Shown one piece after another: positions 1-9,541 of a DNA stretch of 64,000 bases. The DNA comes from Robiginitomaculum sp. (GTDB lineage: Bacteria; Pseudomonadota; Alphaproteobacteria; Caulobacterales; Maricaulaceae): positions 310,001 to 374,000 of the forward strand of contig JAJFFS010000016.1 in assembly GCA_021776515.1 (NCBI GenBank), written 5' to 3'. The position numbers and the translations under genes are program-made. Numbering within the stretch: the stretch's first letter is position 1; every line of letters begins with the position of its first letter. The notes under the pieces are model-generated. The model did no database searches. It was not told the DNA's origin and saw nothing but the letters and a program-made list of their open reading frames with translations.

Positions 1-905
1 CGGGCTTGAATATTCTGGGTGTGCGTCTGGCAGCCCGTATTCAGATCGGTATCGTCATTCTGATCCTCATCGCCGGGGCTGTACTCGTTGGTGGCGGGCT
101 GGTTAATCTGGACGCACTGGATACCTCCGAGCCCTTATGGAAAGGCTTTCCCGGCGTCTTTGCGGTTATTATCATGGTGCCTTTCATGTTTGTCGGCTTT
201 GATGTTATTCCGCAATCCGCCGAGGAGGTAAATCTGCCGCCGCGTGACATTGGCCGGGCGTTGGTTGCCTCCATACTTTTGGCCGTGGTTTTCTATTTGC
301 TCATTGTTCTTACCGTTGGCTACGCCCCCTTTGACAAAAGTACATCAACACTTTTTGCCGCTGATGCGGCGGGTGCCTACTGGAACTCCAAAACTGCCGC
401 AGCGTTCCTTGTTTTTGCCGGCATTGGCGGCATTGTCACAAGCTGGAATGCCTTTCTCATTGGTGGCAGCCGCGCCGTTTTTGCACTGGCCCGGTCGGAG
501 CAATTGCCTAAAATCCTTGGTGCCGTGCATCCGCGCTTTGGCACCCCCTGGCCGGCCATTATCCTTATCGGCGTGTTTTCTGTTCTGGCCCCCATGCTGG
601 GGCGTAATGCGCTCAACTGGATCGTCAATGCGGGCGGCTTTGGCATCGTCATTGCTTATCTTTATGTTGCCGCCTCATTTATCAGGCTGCGGCTGAAAGA
701 GCCTGATATGCCTCGCCCCTATACGGCACCGGGCGGTATGCTGACCGGCATTGGCGCTTTTGTTCTCGGACTGGCTATATTTGTGCTCTATCTGCCGGGG
801 TCCCCCTCGGCGCTTAAATGGCCACAGGAATGGGGCATGCTCCTGATCTGGGCCATTATTGGTGTTGTTTTTATGGCTATTGGCAAAAAAAGCCAGCGCC
901 GCTAG
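1..905 (+). CDS. APC-family amino acid permease, C-terminal part
   Basis: This is a partial gene: the reading frame is open to the left edge, and the first in-frame TTG near position 6 falls inside a membrane region, so the true start lies outside the window. The visible 300 residues hold about eight hydrophobic segments and the PFMFVGFDVIPQSAEEV stretch, which fits the amino acid/polyamine/organocation (APC) transporter superfamily. Such proteins sit in the inner membrane and import amino acids or amines by cation symport or exchange. The substrate cannot be told from this half. The stop overlaps the stop of the converging histidine kinase by 4 bp, so no separate terminator fits between them. 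Confidence 0.8.
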   Translation, partial: GLNILGVRLAARIQIGIVILILIAGAVLVGGGLVNLDALDTSEPLWKGFPGVFAVIIMVPFMFVGFDVIPQSAEEVNLPPRDIGRALVASILLAVVFYLLIVLTVGYAPFDKSTSTLFAADAAGAYWNSKTAAAFLVFAGIGGIVTSWNAFLIGGSRAVFALARSEQLPKILGAVHPRFGTPWPAIILIGVFSVLAPMLGRNALNWIVNAGGFGIVIAYLYVAASFIRLRLKEPDMPRPYTAPGGMLTGIGAFVLGLAIFVLYLPGSPSALKWPQEWGMLLIWAIIGVVFMAIGKKSQRR

Positions 906-2974
906 GCAGTCTTTTTAGAACCATCGACCGGAATATGGCGCTCGAGCTCAGCAGCATTGGCAATGGCAGCATGTAATTCATGCAAGTCGATCGGCTTGGT
1001 GACATAATCATCCATGCCGACGGACAGGTATTTTTCCCTGGCACCCTGCACCGCATTGGCGGTCAAGGCGATGACGGGTACAAACTGGTTTGGCCCCTCT
1101 TGCTTGCGGAGCAGCTTTACAACATCCGTCCCGTCCATTTTTGGCATTTGAATATCCATCAACACCACGTCAAAGGCTCGGGATTGCAATTGTTGCAGGG
1201 CATCTTCGCCATCTTCTGCAAAGATCAGGTCAACATCAAGCGGCTTTAAAAAGGCTGCCAAAATTCTGCGGTTATGCTCATTGTCTTCTGCCGCCAATAA
1301 AGACAGACGCTGATCAGGCATCACTATTTCATCTACAGGGGAAACCTCGGCTTCTTCCCTGGGTTGTCCATTACTGGTTACAACGGGGGCATCCAGTTCT
1401 ACTGTAAAACATGAACCTTCGCCCTCTACTGATTTAACATGAATATCCCCTCCCATAAGGCGGGTAAATTTCCGTGATATGGCAAGGCCAAGCCCGGAGC
1501 CACCAAAGCGGCGGGTGGTTGAGCCGTCGGCCTGTTCAAAAGCTGTAAACAGGCGTGCTTGCGCCTCCCCGGAAATACCGATCCCTGTATCTGTAACGTC
1601 AAAGCGTAATGTTGCCACGCCATCCTTCTGGTTGAGCAGAATAATATTCAGACACACTTTGCCTTTTGGCGTAAATTTTATGGCGTTAGAAATAAGGTTG
1701 AATAAAACCTGCCTCAGCCTTGTACCATCAATATGGATATAGGGTGGTACTGCCTCATCAATTGTGCAGATCAGTTCTATATTGGCTTCTTTTGCCTTGG
1801 GTTGCCACAAACGTTCCAGCTGTTTTACCAAATCTGAAATATTGATGTCGATGGGGTTTATATCCAGTTTCCCGGCTTCGATTTTGGAAAAATCCAGAAT
1901 ATCATTCAATACCGTTATCAAAATATCGCCACCATCAAGCATGGTCTTGACGTGGTCGCTTTGCTCTTCACTCAGTTCTGAGGCCCCAAGCAATTGAGCT
2001 GACCCCAGCATGGCATTCATCGGCGTACGCAATTCATGGCTCATCATAGACAGAAAATCAGACTTGGCTTCATTGGCGGCCTGTGCTGCCGCTGCATGTT
2101 TACTGGCTTCCAGATTTTTCAGGACAAGCGTTTGCTTTTCTAAAATGGTCCTGTGGAAATCACTAACCGTGTAGGCCAGATCACCAATAACATCGTTACG
2201 ATCAGCAATGGCATTATCAAGGACAAAGTCTTTTGCCTTCACACTCTTTGTGGCGCGAACAAGCCGTATGACCGGATGAATTACGGTTGTATGCAATAAC
2301 CGGTAAATTACAAACAACACGATCAACAAAATACCAATGCCGGCACACACTCGCTGCACGACTTGTTGGCGCCAAGCCGCCATAGACGTGGTAATATCAA
2401 CAGCTGCACTATAAACACCTAAGGTCTCGCCAGCCTCAATATCCATCAGGGCAGTATGACAAGATGCACACCTTTCATCGGCGGCACTGCCCTGGCCCAG
2501 TATAGCAGGGCGACTTACCCGTATGCTCCTATCCTCAACCCTGCGGATTATCGTTTGGCTGGTATTCAGTGCCTCTTGATCTATTGAATCCCGGGGATTT
2601 TCAATTTCAATCTGTTTGTTCTTGCGTTGAAAGGCGATAACTTTCTCGCCCATGACCAGCCAGATATTTACGCGCTCACTGGTCTCTGAAAAGCTCTTCA
2701 TTGTGTCGTTCAGGGCTTTAACAACCGGACCAAAATCTTCTGTATTTTGACGGTTGAGCATAGCGTTTGCATGCGTGGCTTCTAGCATATCCAGCGTTGT
2801 GCCAGCTTCAAGTTCTGCTTGTCGAAAAATACTGTCCCGCTCCCCCAAAGAAGACCAGACCATAAGCGGCACCAAGGTGAGCGTTAAAACAATTCCCAAG
2901 CCAAAAAGGATGTTGGCCTGCAAGGAAAATTTATGCCAGAACTGCTTTATGCCAAGACCATTCTTTATTGCCAA
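902..2974 (-). CDS. Hybrid sensor histidine kinase with c-type heme motif in the sensor
   Basis: This is a 690-residue membrane-bound hybrid kinase. A first membrane segment (about 21-41) is followed by a periplasmic domain with a CASCH motif (C169, C172, H173), the covalent heme-c attachment signature, then a second membrane segment (about 209-226). A HAMP-like linker, a HisKA domain with phospho-acceptor H313 in MSHELRTPMN, an HATPase domain and a C-terminal receiver with aspartate in VLMDIQMPKMDG complete it. The layout resembles DUF3365/Tll0287-type heme sensors, so redox or gas sensing is inferred. No response regulator is adjacent. The start is a TTG preceded by GGAAGG at usable spacing. 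The kinase and receiver halves closely match the next gene. Confidence 0.85.
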   Translation of the reverse strand: MAIKNGLGIKQFWHKFSLQANILFGLGIVLTLTLVPLMVWSSLGERDSIFRQAELEAGTTLDMLEATHANAMLNRQNTEDFGPVVKALNDTMKSFSETSERVNIWLVMGEKVIAFQRKNKQIEIENPRDSIDQEALNTSQTIIRRVEDRSIRVSRPAILGQGSAADERCASCHTALMDIEAGETLGVYSAAVDITTSMAAWRQQVVQRVCAGIGILLIVLFVIYRLLHTTVIHPVIRLVRATKSVKAKDFVLDNAIADRNDVIGDLAYTVSDFHRTILEKQTLVLKNLEASKHAAAAQAANEAKSDFLSMMSHELRTPMNAMLGSAQLLGASELSEEQSDHVKTMLDGGDILITVLNDILDFSKIEAGKLDINPIDINISDLVKQLERLWQPKAKEANIELICTIDEAVPPYIHIDGTRLRQVLFNLISNAIKFTPKGKVCLNIILLNQKDGVATLRFDVTDTGIGISGEAQARLFTAFEQADGSTTRRFGGSGLGLAISRKFTRLMGGDIHVKSVEGEGSCFTVELDAPVVTSNGQPREEAEVSPVDEIVMPDQRLSLLAAEDNEHNRRILAAFLKPLDVDLIFAEDGEDALQQLQSRAFDVVLMDIQMPKMDGTDVVKLLRKQEGPNQFVPVIALTANAVQGAREKYLSVGMDDYVTKPIDLHELHAAIANAAELERHIPVDGSKKTA

Positions 2975-3145
2975 ACACCCGACCTTCCAGAGTTTAAAAC
3001 CAGGGAACAGTATAACTTGTACGGCAATAAGGTTTATTCCCGGTAAATTCTTACCTCAAGAAATGGACAGGCATTAACTTCCCTTAACTGACGGTTTTTA
3101 TTGATTAAAACCATGATAACGGCAGGAGAGGGTTTAGGTAAAAGC

Positions 3146-5953
3146 CTAGGCGGTCTTTGCAGACGCATCGACCGGGGTGTGGCGCTTAAGTTCAGAGGCA
3201 GTGGCGATGGCAACATGCAACTGGCGTGGGTCTATAGGCTTGGAGATATAACCATCCATACCTGCGGCCAGATAACTTTCCTCGGCCCCTTGCACCGCAT
3301 TGGCGGTGACAGCAATAACGGGTGCATCCTGATTTGGGCCTTCTTGAGCACGGATCGCTTTTACAACATCTACTCCATCCATTTTGGGCATTTGGATGTC
3401 CATCAACACCACGTCAAAAGGCTGAGCCATTAACATCTGCAAGGCTTCTTCACCATCGACAGCAAAGGTCAGATCAGCGTTAAGCGATTTTAGAAAGGCT
3501 GCCAGAATTCTGCGATTATGCGCATTATCTTCTGCCGCTAGCAATGACAAACGTCGATCAGGCGCCTCTGTTGCTTCCGAGGTGGCATCCTCGTCTTCTT
3601 CACTGGGGGTTTCAAATTTGGCAACAACAGGCGCATCCAGTTCAATTAGAAAACTTGTCCCTTCGCCCTCTACTGATTTAACGTGAATATCCCCACCCAT
3701 AAGACGGGCCAATTTGCGCGATATGGCCAGGCCAAGTCCGGTACCACCAAAGCGACGTGTTGTTGATCCATCGGCCTGCTCAAAGGCCTTAAACAGGCGT
3801 GATTGCGCTTCCTCGGAAATACCGACCCCCGTATCAGAAATTTCAAATTGCAATCTCGCAACCCCGTCTTCCTGGTTTACCAAAGAAACTGTCAGGCCCA
3901 CCTTGCCTTTTTCAGTAAATTTTATGGCGTTTGAAATGAGGTTGTACAAAATTTGCCGAAGCCTTGTGCCATCAATGTTGATAAAGGCAGGCACATCCTC
4001 ATGAGTTGAACAGACGAGTTCAAGGCCCGCTTCCTCGGCCTCGTGCCGCCACAAACGATCCAGCTGTTGAACCAAGTCTACGACATTAATGTCAATAGGG
4101 TTGATATCCAGCTTTCCCGCTTCGATTTTGGAAAAATCCAGCACATCGTTCAATACGGTTATTAAAATCTCACCGCCATCAAGCATGGTTTTGACGTGCT
4201 CGTCTTGCTCTTCGCTAAGATCTGTTGTCTTGAGTAATTGTGCCGAGCCAAGAATGGCGTTCATCGGCGTACGTAGTTCATGACTCATCATCGATAAAAA
4301 TTCAGACTTGGCCTGATTAGCCGCCTTGGCATCTCTTGCTTGATTTTTTGCTTTTACTATCGCTGAAATATCTGTGCGAACAGACGTATAGCCTGTAATA
4401 ACGCCCTCAGCATCCTTATCGGGCACGATTGATGTATCAACCCAATAACTTTCCCCATTTCTATTCTTGTTCTGAATTACCCCGTGCCAGGAATGTCCAT
4501 TTGCAATCTCTCCCCATAGCTTTTCATAAAACTTTGCAGGATGGGCATCAGACTTGACCACAGCATGAGTTTTACCGACTATTTCTTCACGCGAATAACC
4601 AGATATGCGAACAAAGTTATCGTTGACAAACGTTACAATGCCTTGTGCATCGGTCATCGTAATGATGCTACGTATATCAGCCGCATCATGCACCTTGTTC
4701 CGTATTGCATTATCTTTAAAAACCTGAACTGCGGTCGCGATAGAGCCAATCTCATCCTGACGCATCTTCCCCGGAATACTGGTCGATTTATCACCTTGCG
4801 CCAATTGCACCATGGCATTGGTTATCTCACTGATGGATCGTGAAATATTCTTGCCTACAAAAAAGCCAAACCCAGCTACAAAAACAATACCAAACATTGA
4901 GTATAAAATTATGTCCCTGCGCAGGGACACAACCGAAGCATAAACTTCGGCATAATCGATCTCGGCAATGATGGCCCAGGTCACGCCTAAATGTGTGATG
5001 GGTCTATAGGCAGCAACAACGGGAACCTGCCGATAATCTAGCCCGAACATCAACCCGCTTCCGCCGTTTAGCGCATGTTGTACCTGCTCGGTTTCAACTT
5101 TGGTTTCTAAAATTGTAAAATCGGTGCCGAACCGTGAACCACTGCGCATCAGATGATCAGAGCCGACAAGATAGGTTTCACCACTTTGCCCCAACCCCGA
5201 CCTTTGTTGCATAATGGCATCCAGTTTCGCTATCGATATTTTAAAAGCCAAAACACCCTGCAAGTGACCTTGCTCATCCAGAAGTGGTGTTGAAATAAAA
5301 CTGGCCGGTGCGCCATTATTTGGCGCATAAGCCTCAAAATCAGAAAAACTTATTCTCCCCTCTTTCGGATTATCTCGCGCAGCGCGAAAGGCATCGCCGG
5401 CGCTGCTATCTGCCCACTCACCCGAGATTACATTGGTTGCAAAATCTGGCTCCTTTAAAATTGTATAAATAAGGTTGCCACTCTTATCAAAAAGGAAAAT
5501 GTCATAATATTCGCGTCCATGAAAAAAATCGCGTAAATGAGAATGGTGTTTTTCATGAGCAAGATCATAGCCCAGGCTATCAGAGACAATATCAGGACTT
5601 TCTTTTTCGCTTAAAGAGTCTGATTCTTTAACCAGATAATGGCTTTGCAATATTGTTTTTTGGTCACTGCCTATTTCCTGCCAACCAGATGTAAACGCTT
5701 CAAGTGCATCATCTAACAAGGGGCTTTTGGCAAGCATTACCAGATCACTTTCAATGCTTTCCAGCCAATCTGATAGCCCATACAAACGATCGTCTACTAC
5801 TGCGGTCAATACAGCTTCTGCGCCCAAAAAGACCGTTTTTTTACCATTAAAATAAGAAGACAAGCCGGTTATGCTGACGGCTATAATACCCGCTACGATT
5901 ATCATTGTTGGAATTTTGAGTGATATCGGCCAGCCGGACGGGTTAATATTCAT
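3146..5953 (-). CDS. Hybrid sensor histidine kinase with Cache-like sensor and PAS domain
   Basis: This is a 935-residue hybrid kinase. An N-terminal membrane segment (about 15-31) is followed by a large periplasmic region to about residue 345 that resembles a double Cache ligand-binding sensor. A second membrane segment, HAMP, a PAS domain with PAC-like tail (about 430-545), HisKA with MSHELRTPMN, HATPase with GGTGLGLAISR and a receiver with VLMDIQMPKMDG follow. The signal is probably a small periplasmic ligand plus a cytosolic PAS input; neither can be named. From HisKA onward it is strikingly similar to the kinase just downstream, pointing to duplication with sensor exchange. The ATG start is preceded by an AT-rich region likely to hold the promoter. 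Confidence 0.87.
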   Translation of the reverse strand: MNINPSGWPISLKIPTMIIVAGIIAVSITGLSSYFNGKKTVFLGAEAVLTAVVDDRLYGLSDWLESIESDLVMLAKSPLLDDALEAFTSGWQEIGSDQKTILQSHYLVKESDSLSEKESPDIVSDSLGYDLAHEKHHSHLRDFFHGREYYDIFLFDKSGNLIYTILKEPDFATNVISGEWADSSAGDAFRAARDNPKEGRISFSDFEAYAPNNGAPASFISTPLLDEQGHLQGVLAFKISIAKLDAIMQQRSGLGQSGETYLVGSDHLMRSGSRFGTDFTILETKVETEQVQHALNGGSGLMFGLDYRQVPVVAAYRPITHLGVTWAIIAEIDYAEVYASVVSLRRDIILYSMFGIVFVAGFGFFVGKNISRSISEITNAMVQLAQGDKSTSIPGKMRQDEIGSIATAVQVFKDNAIRNKVHDAADIRSIITMTDAQGIVTFVNDNFVRISGYSREEIVGKTHAVVKSDAHPAKFYEKLWGEIANGHSWHGVIQNKNRNGESYWVDTSIVPDKDAEGVITGYTSVRTDISAIVKAKNQARDAKAANQAKSEFLSMMSHELRTPMNAILGSAQLLKTTDLSEEQDEHVKTMLDGGEILITVLNDVLDFSKIEAGKLDINPIDINVVDLVQQLDRLWRHEAEEAGLELVCSTHEDVPAFINIDGTRLRQILYNLISNAIKFTEKGKVGLTVSLVNQEDGVARLQFEISDTGVGISEEAQSRLFKAFEQADGSTTRRFGGTGLGLAISRKLARLMGGDIHVKSVEGEGTSFLIELDAPVVAKFETPSEEDEDATSEATEAPDRRLSLLAAEDNAHNRRILAAFLKSLNADLTFAVDGEEALQMLMAQPFDVVLMDIQMPKMDGVDVVKAIRAQEGPNQDAPVIAVTANAVQGAEESYLAAGMDGYISKPIDPRQLHVAIATASELKRHTPVDASAKTA

Positions 5954-6125
5954 TGTACAACTTTAAGGTTGTTATTTGTAATAATAATTATTATGCAAAT
6001 GTGCGAATTATTTCTTAATATATAAAATTATATGCCGTACCCTATGCCCACATTTGTCCTTTTGTGGTATGCTACATACTTGTAAAATATAATAAAATGG
6101 CGCAGGGGTCAGTGTTTCTAACGCC

Positions 6126-7238
6126 TCAATTCAGCCAAGAAGGTAGTGCAAATGGCAACTCAAGATCACGGGCCACGGCCTCATGGGTGATTGTACCGCC
6201 CGCCACATTAAGTCCCAATGCAAAGCCAGCATCGGCTTTTAATGCCTCTTGTACGCCCTGTCCTGCCAGGCGTTTCATATAAGGTAGTGTGGATTTCACC
6301 AAGGCAAAGGTTGACGTGCGTGCCACTGCGCCTGGCATGTTGGCTACACAATAGTGCACCACGCCATCGACGATAAAGGTCGGGTCACTATGAGTGGTGG
6401 CATGGGATGTTTCAAAACAACCGCCTTGATCAATGGCAATATCAACAAGCACCGCACCCGGTTTCATTGTGCGTACCATTTCGGCAGTGACCAGCTTGGG
6501 CGCCGCAGCACCCGGCACCAGAACAGCACCGATAATCAGGTCCGCCTCAAGACAGGCCTTGGCCACCGCCTGTTTGGTTGAATAGATGGTCTTGATCCGT
6601 CCGCCATAAAGCGCATCCAACTCGTTCAGGCGATTATCGGATATATCAAAAACGCTGACATCAGCGCGCAGGCCCATGGCCATTTGCGCCGCATTGGTAC
6701 CCGAAACACCACCGCCAAGGATCACCACTTTGGCCGGGGCCACCCCCGGCACGCCGCCCAGCAAAACCCCGCGACCGCCTTCTGAACGCTCAAGGCAGTG
6801 CGCACCCACATGCACAGACATGCGCCCGGCCACTTCGCTCATGGGTTGTAATAGTGGCAAATCCCCGCGCGGTCCGACAATGGTTTCATAGGCAATGGAT
6901 GTGCAGCCCGAAGCCATCAAACCTTTAGCCTGAGACTTGTCGGCGGCAAGGTGAAGGTAAGTAAACAGGGTCTGATCCTCGCGGAGGCGGGCATATTCAA
7001 CCGGCTGTGGTTCTTTGACCTTAACGATCAGTTCTGCCGCCTCGAAGACCTCATCAGCATTGGCACCAATAGTGCAGCCCGAAGCCTGATAATCTGCGTT
7101 TGAAAACCCAACGCCTTCACCCGCGCTGTTCTCGATCATGATCTGATGGCCATCATGCACCAGCTCTGCAGCTGCATCCGGGGTCAGACTGACCCGGTAT
7201 TCATGAACTTTAATTTCTTTGGGAATGCCAATGCGCAT
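6126..7238 (-). CDS. ald: Alanine dehydrogenase
   Basis: This enzyme catalyses the reversible NAD-dependent oxidative deamination of L-alanine to pyruvate and ammonium in the cytosol. The 370-residue protein starts MRIGIPKEIK, and residues K75 and H96 fall at the positions known for substrate binding and catalysis in the Mycobacterium tuberculosis enzyme. A Rossmann motif, VILGGGVSGTNAA, lies near residue 170. A longer frame would start 18 bp upstream, but GAGG lies 7 nt before the chosen ATG, inside that extension. The divergent Lrp/AsnC regulator shares the intergenic region and is the obvious candidate controller, as in many bacteria where an Lrp-type protein activates ald in response to alanine. 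Confidence 0.95.
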   Translation of the reverse strand: MRIGIPKEIKVHEYRVSLTPDAAAELVHDGHQIMIENSAGEGVGFSNADYQASGCTIGANADEVFEAAELIVKVKEPQPVEYARLREDQTLFTYLHLAADKSQAKGLMASGCTSIAYETIVGPRGDLPLLQPMSEVAGRMSVHVGAHCLERSEGGRGVLLGGVPGVAPAKVVILGGGVSGTNAAQMAMGLRADVSVFDISDNRLNELDALYGGRIKTIYSTKQAVAKACLEADLIIGAVLVPGAAAPKLVTAEMVRTMKPGAVLVDIAIDQGGCFETSHATTHSDPTFIVDGVVHYCVANMPGAVARTSTFALVKSTLPYMKRLAGQGVQEALKADAGFALGLNVAGGTITHEAVARDLELPFALPSWLN

Positions 7239-7333
7239 GATTTTATCCTCATTCATCCATGATTATATGGTGGATAAAATAATGCGCTTGATGTAGAATG
7301 TCCTTGCTTTATCAGCGTAATTTGCATTTAATT

Positions 7334-7345
7334 TAGAATATTCAT
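7334..7345. promoter_or_regulatory. Possible Lrp-type operator in the ald/lrp divergent region
   Basis: The 140-bp region between ald and the divergent Lrp-family gene is AT-rich. It holds GAATATTC at 7336-7343 in the context TAGAATATTCATC, which resembles the loose Lrp consensus (YAG...AT...CTR). An Lrp-type protein acting on both genes from here is plausible, but the consensus is degenerate and the call rests mainly on context. Confidence 0.3.
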
Positions 7346-7381
7346 CGAGTATTTATTATAAATGCAGTAGAAAATTCAATT

Positions 7382-7840
7382 ATGAAATTGGACGTTAAAG
7401 ACAAACAAATTCTCACATTGCTGCAAGCTGAAGGCCGCCTTAGCAATGCGGACCTTGCTGAACGGGTGGGCCTCTCGGCTTCGGCCTGTCATCGGCGCGT
7501 CAAGGCGCTGGAGAATGAGGGGGTTATATCCGAGTACGTGGCACTGCTGGATGAAGCTGCTTTTGGGCGCACCTCGTCGGTATTTGTACAGGTCACGCTG
7601 AACAATCAACGCACCGAGAACCTTGGCCAGTTTGAGGCGGCGGTGGCAGACTGCCCGGAGATCATGGAATGCTACCTAACCACCGGGGATGCAGACTATT
7701 TGCTGCGGGTTCTGGTGCGCGATGCCGCTGATTATGAGCATGTCCACCACCAGGTGTTGACACGCTTGCCCGGTGTTACCCGTGTGGTGTCAAATTTTGC
7801 TATCCGGCGGGTATTTCGGCGCACAGCACTGGCGATCTAG
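7382..7840 (+). CDS. Lrp/AsnC-family transcriptional regulator
   Basis: This 152-residue protein has the family's usual length and layout: an N-terminal winged helix-turn-helix (about 1-60, with SNADLAERVGLSASACHRRV) and a C-terminal RAM/ligand-binding domain (about 65-145) that forms oligomers and senses amino acids. It is transcribed away from alanine dehydrogenase across a 140-bp AT-rich gap. Established examples of this arrangement are alanine-responsive activators of ald (AldR-like), so the same role is inferred here. It could also be a regulator of other amino acid genes, including the upstream permease. Confidence 0.9.
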   Translation: MKLDVKDKQILTLLQAEGRLSNADLAERVGLSASACHRRVKALENEGVISEYVALLDEAAFGRTSSVFVQVTLNNQRTENLGQFEAAVADCPEIMECYLTTGDADYLLRVLVRDAADYEHVHHQVLTRLPGVTRVVSNFAIRRVFRRTALAI

Positions 7841-7955
7841 AAACCAGTTTCATAAGCAAGGCTAGTTTGGCGCGCTGTCTTTGCGTTTGCCACTGTTGAG
7901 GTTGTTCCCTGCGAAATCAGGAAAAATCTATCACATTGTATTCATGTGAATAAAA

Positions 7956-8033
7956 TGGTCGGAGTAGCAAGATTTGAACTTGCGACCCCCGCCTTCCGAA
8001 GACGGTACTCTAACCGGGCTGAGCTATACTCCG
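7956..8033 (-). tRNA. tRNA-Pro(CGG)
   Basis: On the minus strand the sequence folds as acceptor CGGAGTA paired with TACTCCG, D arm GCTC/GAGT, anticodon stem CCGTC/GGCGG with loop TTCGGAA (anticodon CGG, reading CCG), and T arm GCAAG/CTTGC with TTCAAAT. Discriminator A and CCA are encoded. The CGG 5' end is typical of bacterial tRNA-Pro. It lies head-to-head with the flavoprotein gene. Confidence 0.96.
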
Positions 8034-8114
8034 ACGAAGCGCGATATATATCCGTTGGCTGTTCTTGTTGCAAGCAGGCTTTCCATTTTGGCGCTGCGTA
8101 TTATATGTCAGCAA

Positions 8115-9296
8115 ATGAGCCAACAAATCTATGACGTTATAATAATAGGTGCCGGGGCAGCGGGAATGATGTGCGGTGCGCGGGCCGGGATGCGCGGGCG
8201 TAAGGTTCTTATCCTGGATCATGCCAAAGCGGCTGGTGAGAAAATCCGCATCTCTGGCGGTGGGCGTTGCAACTTTACTAATATGTATAGCGGATCAGAG
8301 AATTTCATTTCCCAAAATCTGCATTTTTGTAAATCGGCTTTGGCCGGCTTTACGCCTCAGGACTTTATTGGTCTGGTGGAGACTTACGGCATTGCCTGGC
8401 ATGAAAAGAGCAAAGGGCAATTATTCTGCAATGGCCGTGCCGGGCAAATTGTTCAGATGTTACTGGATGAGTGCGCCAAGGGGGGGAATGAAGTACGCCT
8501 TGAAACAGATATCCATAGTATAGAGAAAAGCGACCAGGATTTTGTTGTGTGCACGTCCAAAGGTGATTTTATCGCCGGGGCGCTGGTTGTGGCGTGCGGT
8601 GGTCCGTCTATCCCAAAAATGGGGGCCAGCGGGTCTGGCTATCGAATCGCACAAAAATTTGGCCTGAATGTTATCGATCCATGCCCTGCCCTGGTGCCGC
8701 TTACCTTTGCCGACTGTGTAAAAAAATCAATGAGGGAACTGGCCGGCGTCAGCGTAGATGTAAGAGTTTGTTACAATAAAACTGTGTTTGAAGAGGCCTT
8801 GTTGTTTACCCATCGCGGCTTATCCGGTCCATCCATATTGCAAATTTCATCATACTGGTCGCCAGGGGGCAGTATCATTATTAATCTGGTGCCGGGAACT
8901 GATATGTTGTCGGCCTTAAAGCGGGCGCGCAATAATCACCCTAAGCAAAGCCCGGCCAACGTCCTGTCGGACTTTTTGCCCACGCGGCTTGCGCAGTCTA
9001 TTGTTAGAGGTGTTCTTGCATTACGCTTGGCTGATATGAGCGACGCGGCGCTGATGGAACTGGCGGGCCGTATAAATAAGTGGACGGTCACACCTGCCGG
9101 AAGTGAAGGGTTTCGCACCGCTGAGGTAACACGAGGCGGTGTGGATACCCGTGATTTATCCTCAAAGACCATGCAGGCAAAGAATGTGTCTGGACTTTAT
9201 TTTATTGGTGAAGTGGTGGATGTTACCGGGCATTTGGGTGGTCATAATTTTCAGTGGGCATGGGCAAGTGGCATTGCCGCCGGGAATGCGCTTTGA
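8115..9296 (+). CDS. BaiN/HI0933-family NAD(P)/FAD-dependent flavoprotein
   Basis: This is a 393-residue protein of the HI0933/BaiN (YhiN) family. It has an N-terminal FAD-binding Rossmann motif (DVIIIGAGAAGMMCG, about 5-19), the family motif SGGGRCNFTN near residue 50, and the C-terminal FAD signature GHLGGHNFQWAWASG. Family members are cytosolic flavoproteins thought to act as oxidoreductases; the physiological substrate is unknown for most. A longer frame would begin at 7974 but would run through the tRNA-Pro gene, so the ATG at 8115 (MSQQIYDV) is chosen. It appears to be a single-gene unit. Confidence 0.9.
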   Translation: MSQQIYDVIIIGAGAAGMMCGARAGMRGRKVLILDHAKAAGEKIRISGGGRCNFTNMYSGSENFISQNLHFCKSALAGFTPQDFIGLVETYGIAWHEKSKGQLFCNGRAGQIVQMLLDECAKGGNEVRLETDIHSIEKSDQDFVVCTSKGDFIAGALVVACGGPSIPKMGASGSGYRIAQKFGLNVIDPCPALVPLTFADCVKKSMRELAGVSVDVRVCYNKTVFEEALLFTHRGLSGPSILQISSYWSPGGSIIINLVPGTDMLSALKRARNNHPKQSPANVLSDFLPTRLAQSIVRGVLALRLADMSDAALMELAGRINKWTVTPAGSEGFRTAEVTRGGVDTRDLSSKTMQAKNVSGLYFIGEVVDVTGHLGGHNFQWAWASGIAAGNAL

Positions 9297-9467
9297 ATAA
9301 TAGCCCTTATATATAACTGTATGCATAGGGTGCCCGTATTACGTTTTGGGTGATCTGGGGCAGGCGAAATATTATAGCGCACAAGTGAGCGCAGACAGGG
9401 CGTTGCCTTTGGCGTTTCATGGCGTTATTACCCTGCCTCCGCCGGGCTGGTTGCCCGGAGACTATGT

Positions 9468-9541
<74 letters not shown>

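Noticed and set aside
3078-3091. CtrA-like site TTAACTTCCCTTAA between the two kinases
   Set aside because: The spacer is 6 bp rather than 7, and the position between two co-directional genes is not decisive.
7974-8114. N-terminal extension of the flavoprotein
   Set aside because: The stretch is the tRNA-Pro gene and its flank read in frame; the FAD motif starts right after the ATG at 8115.
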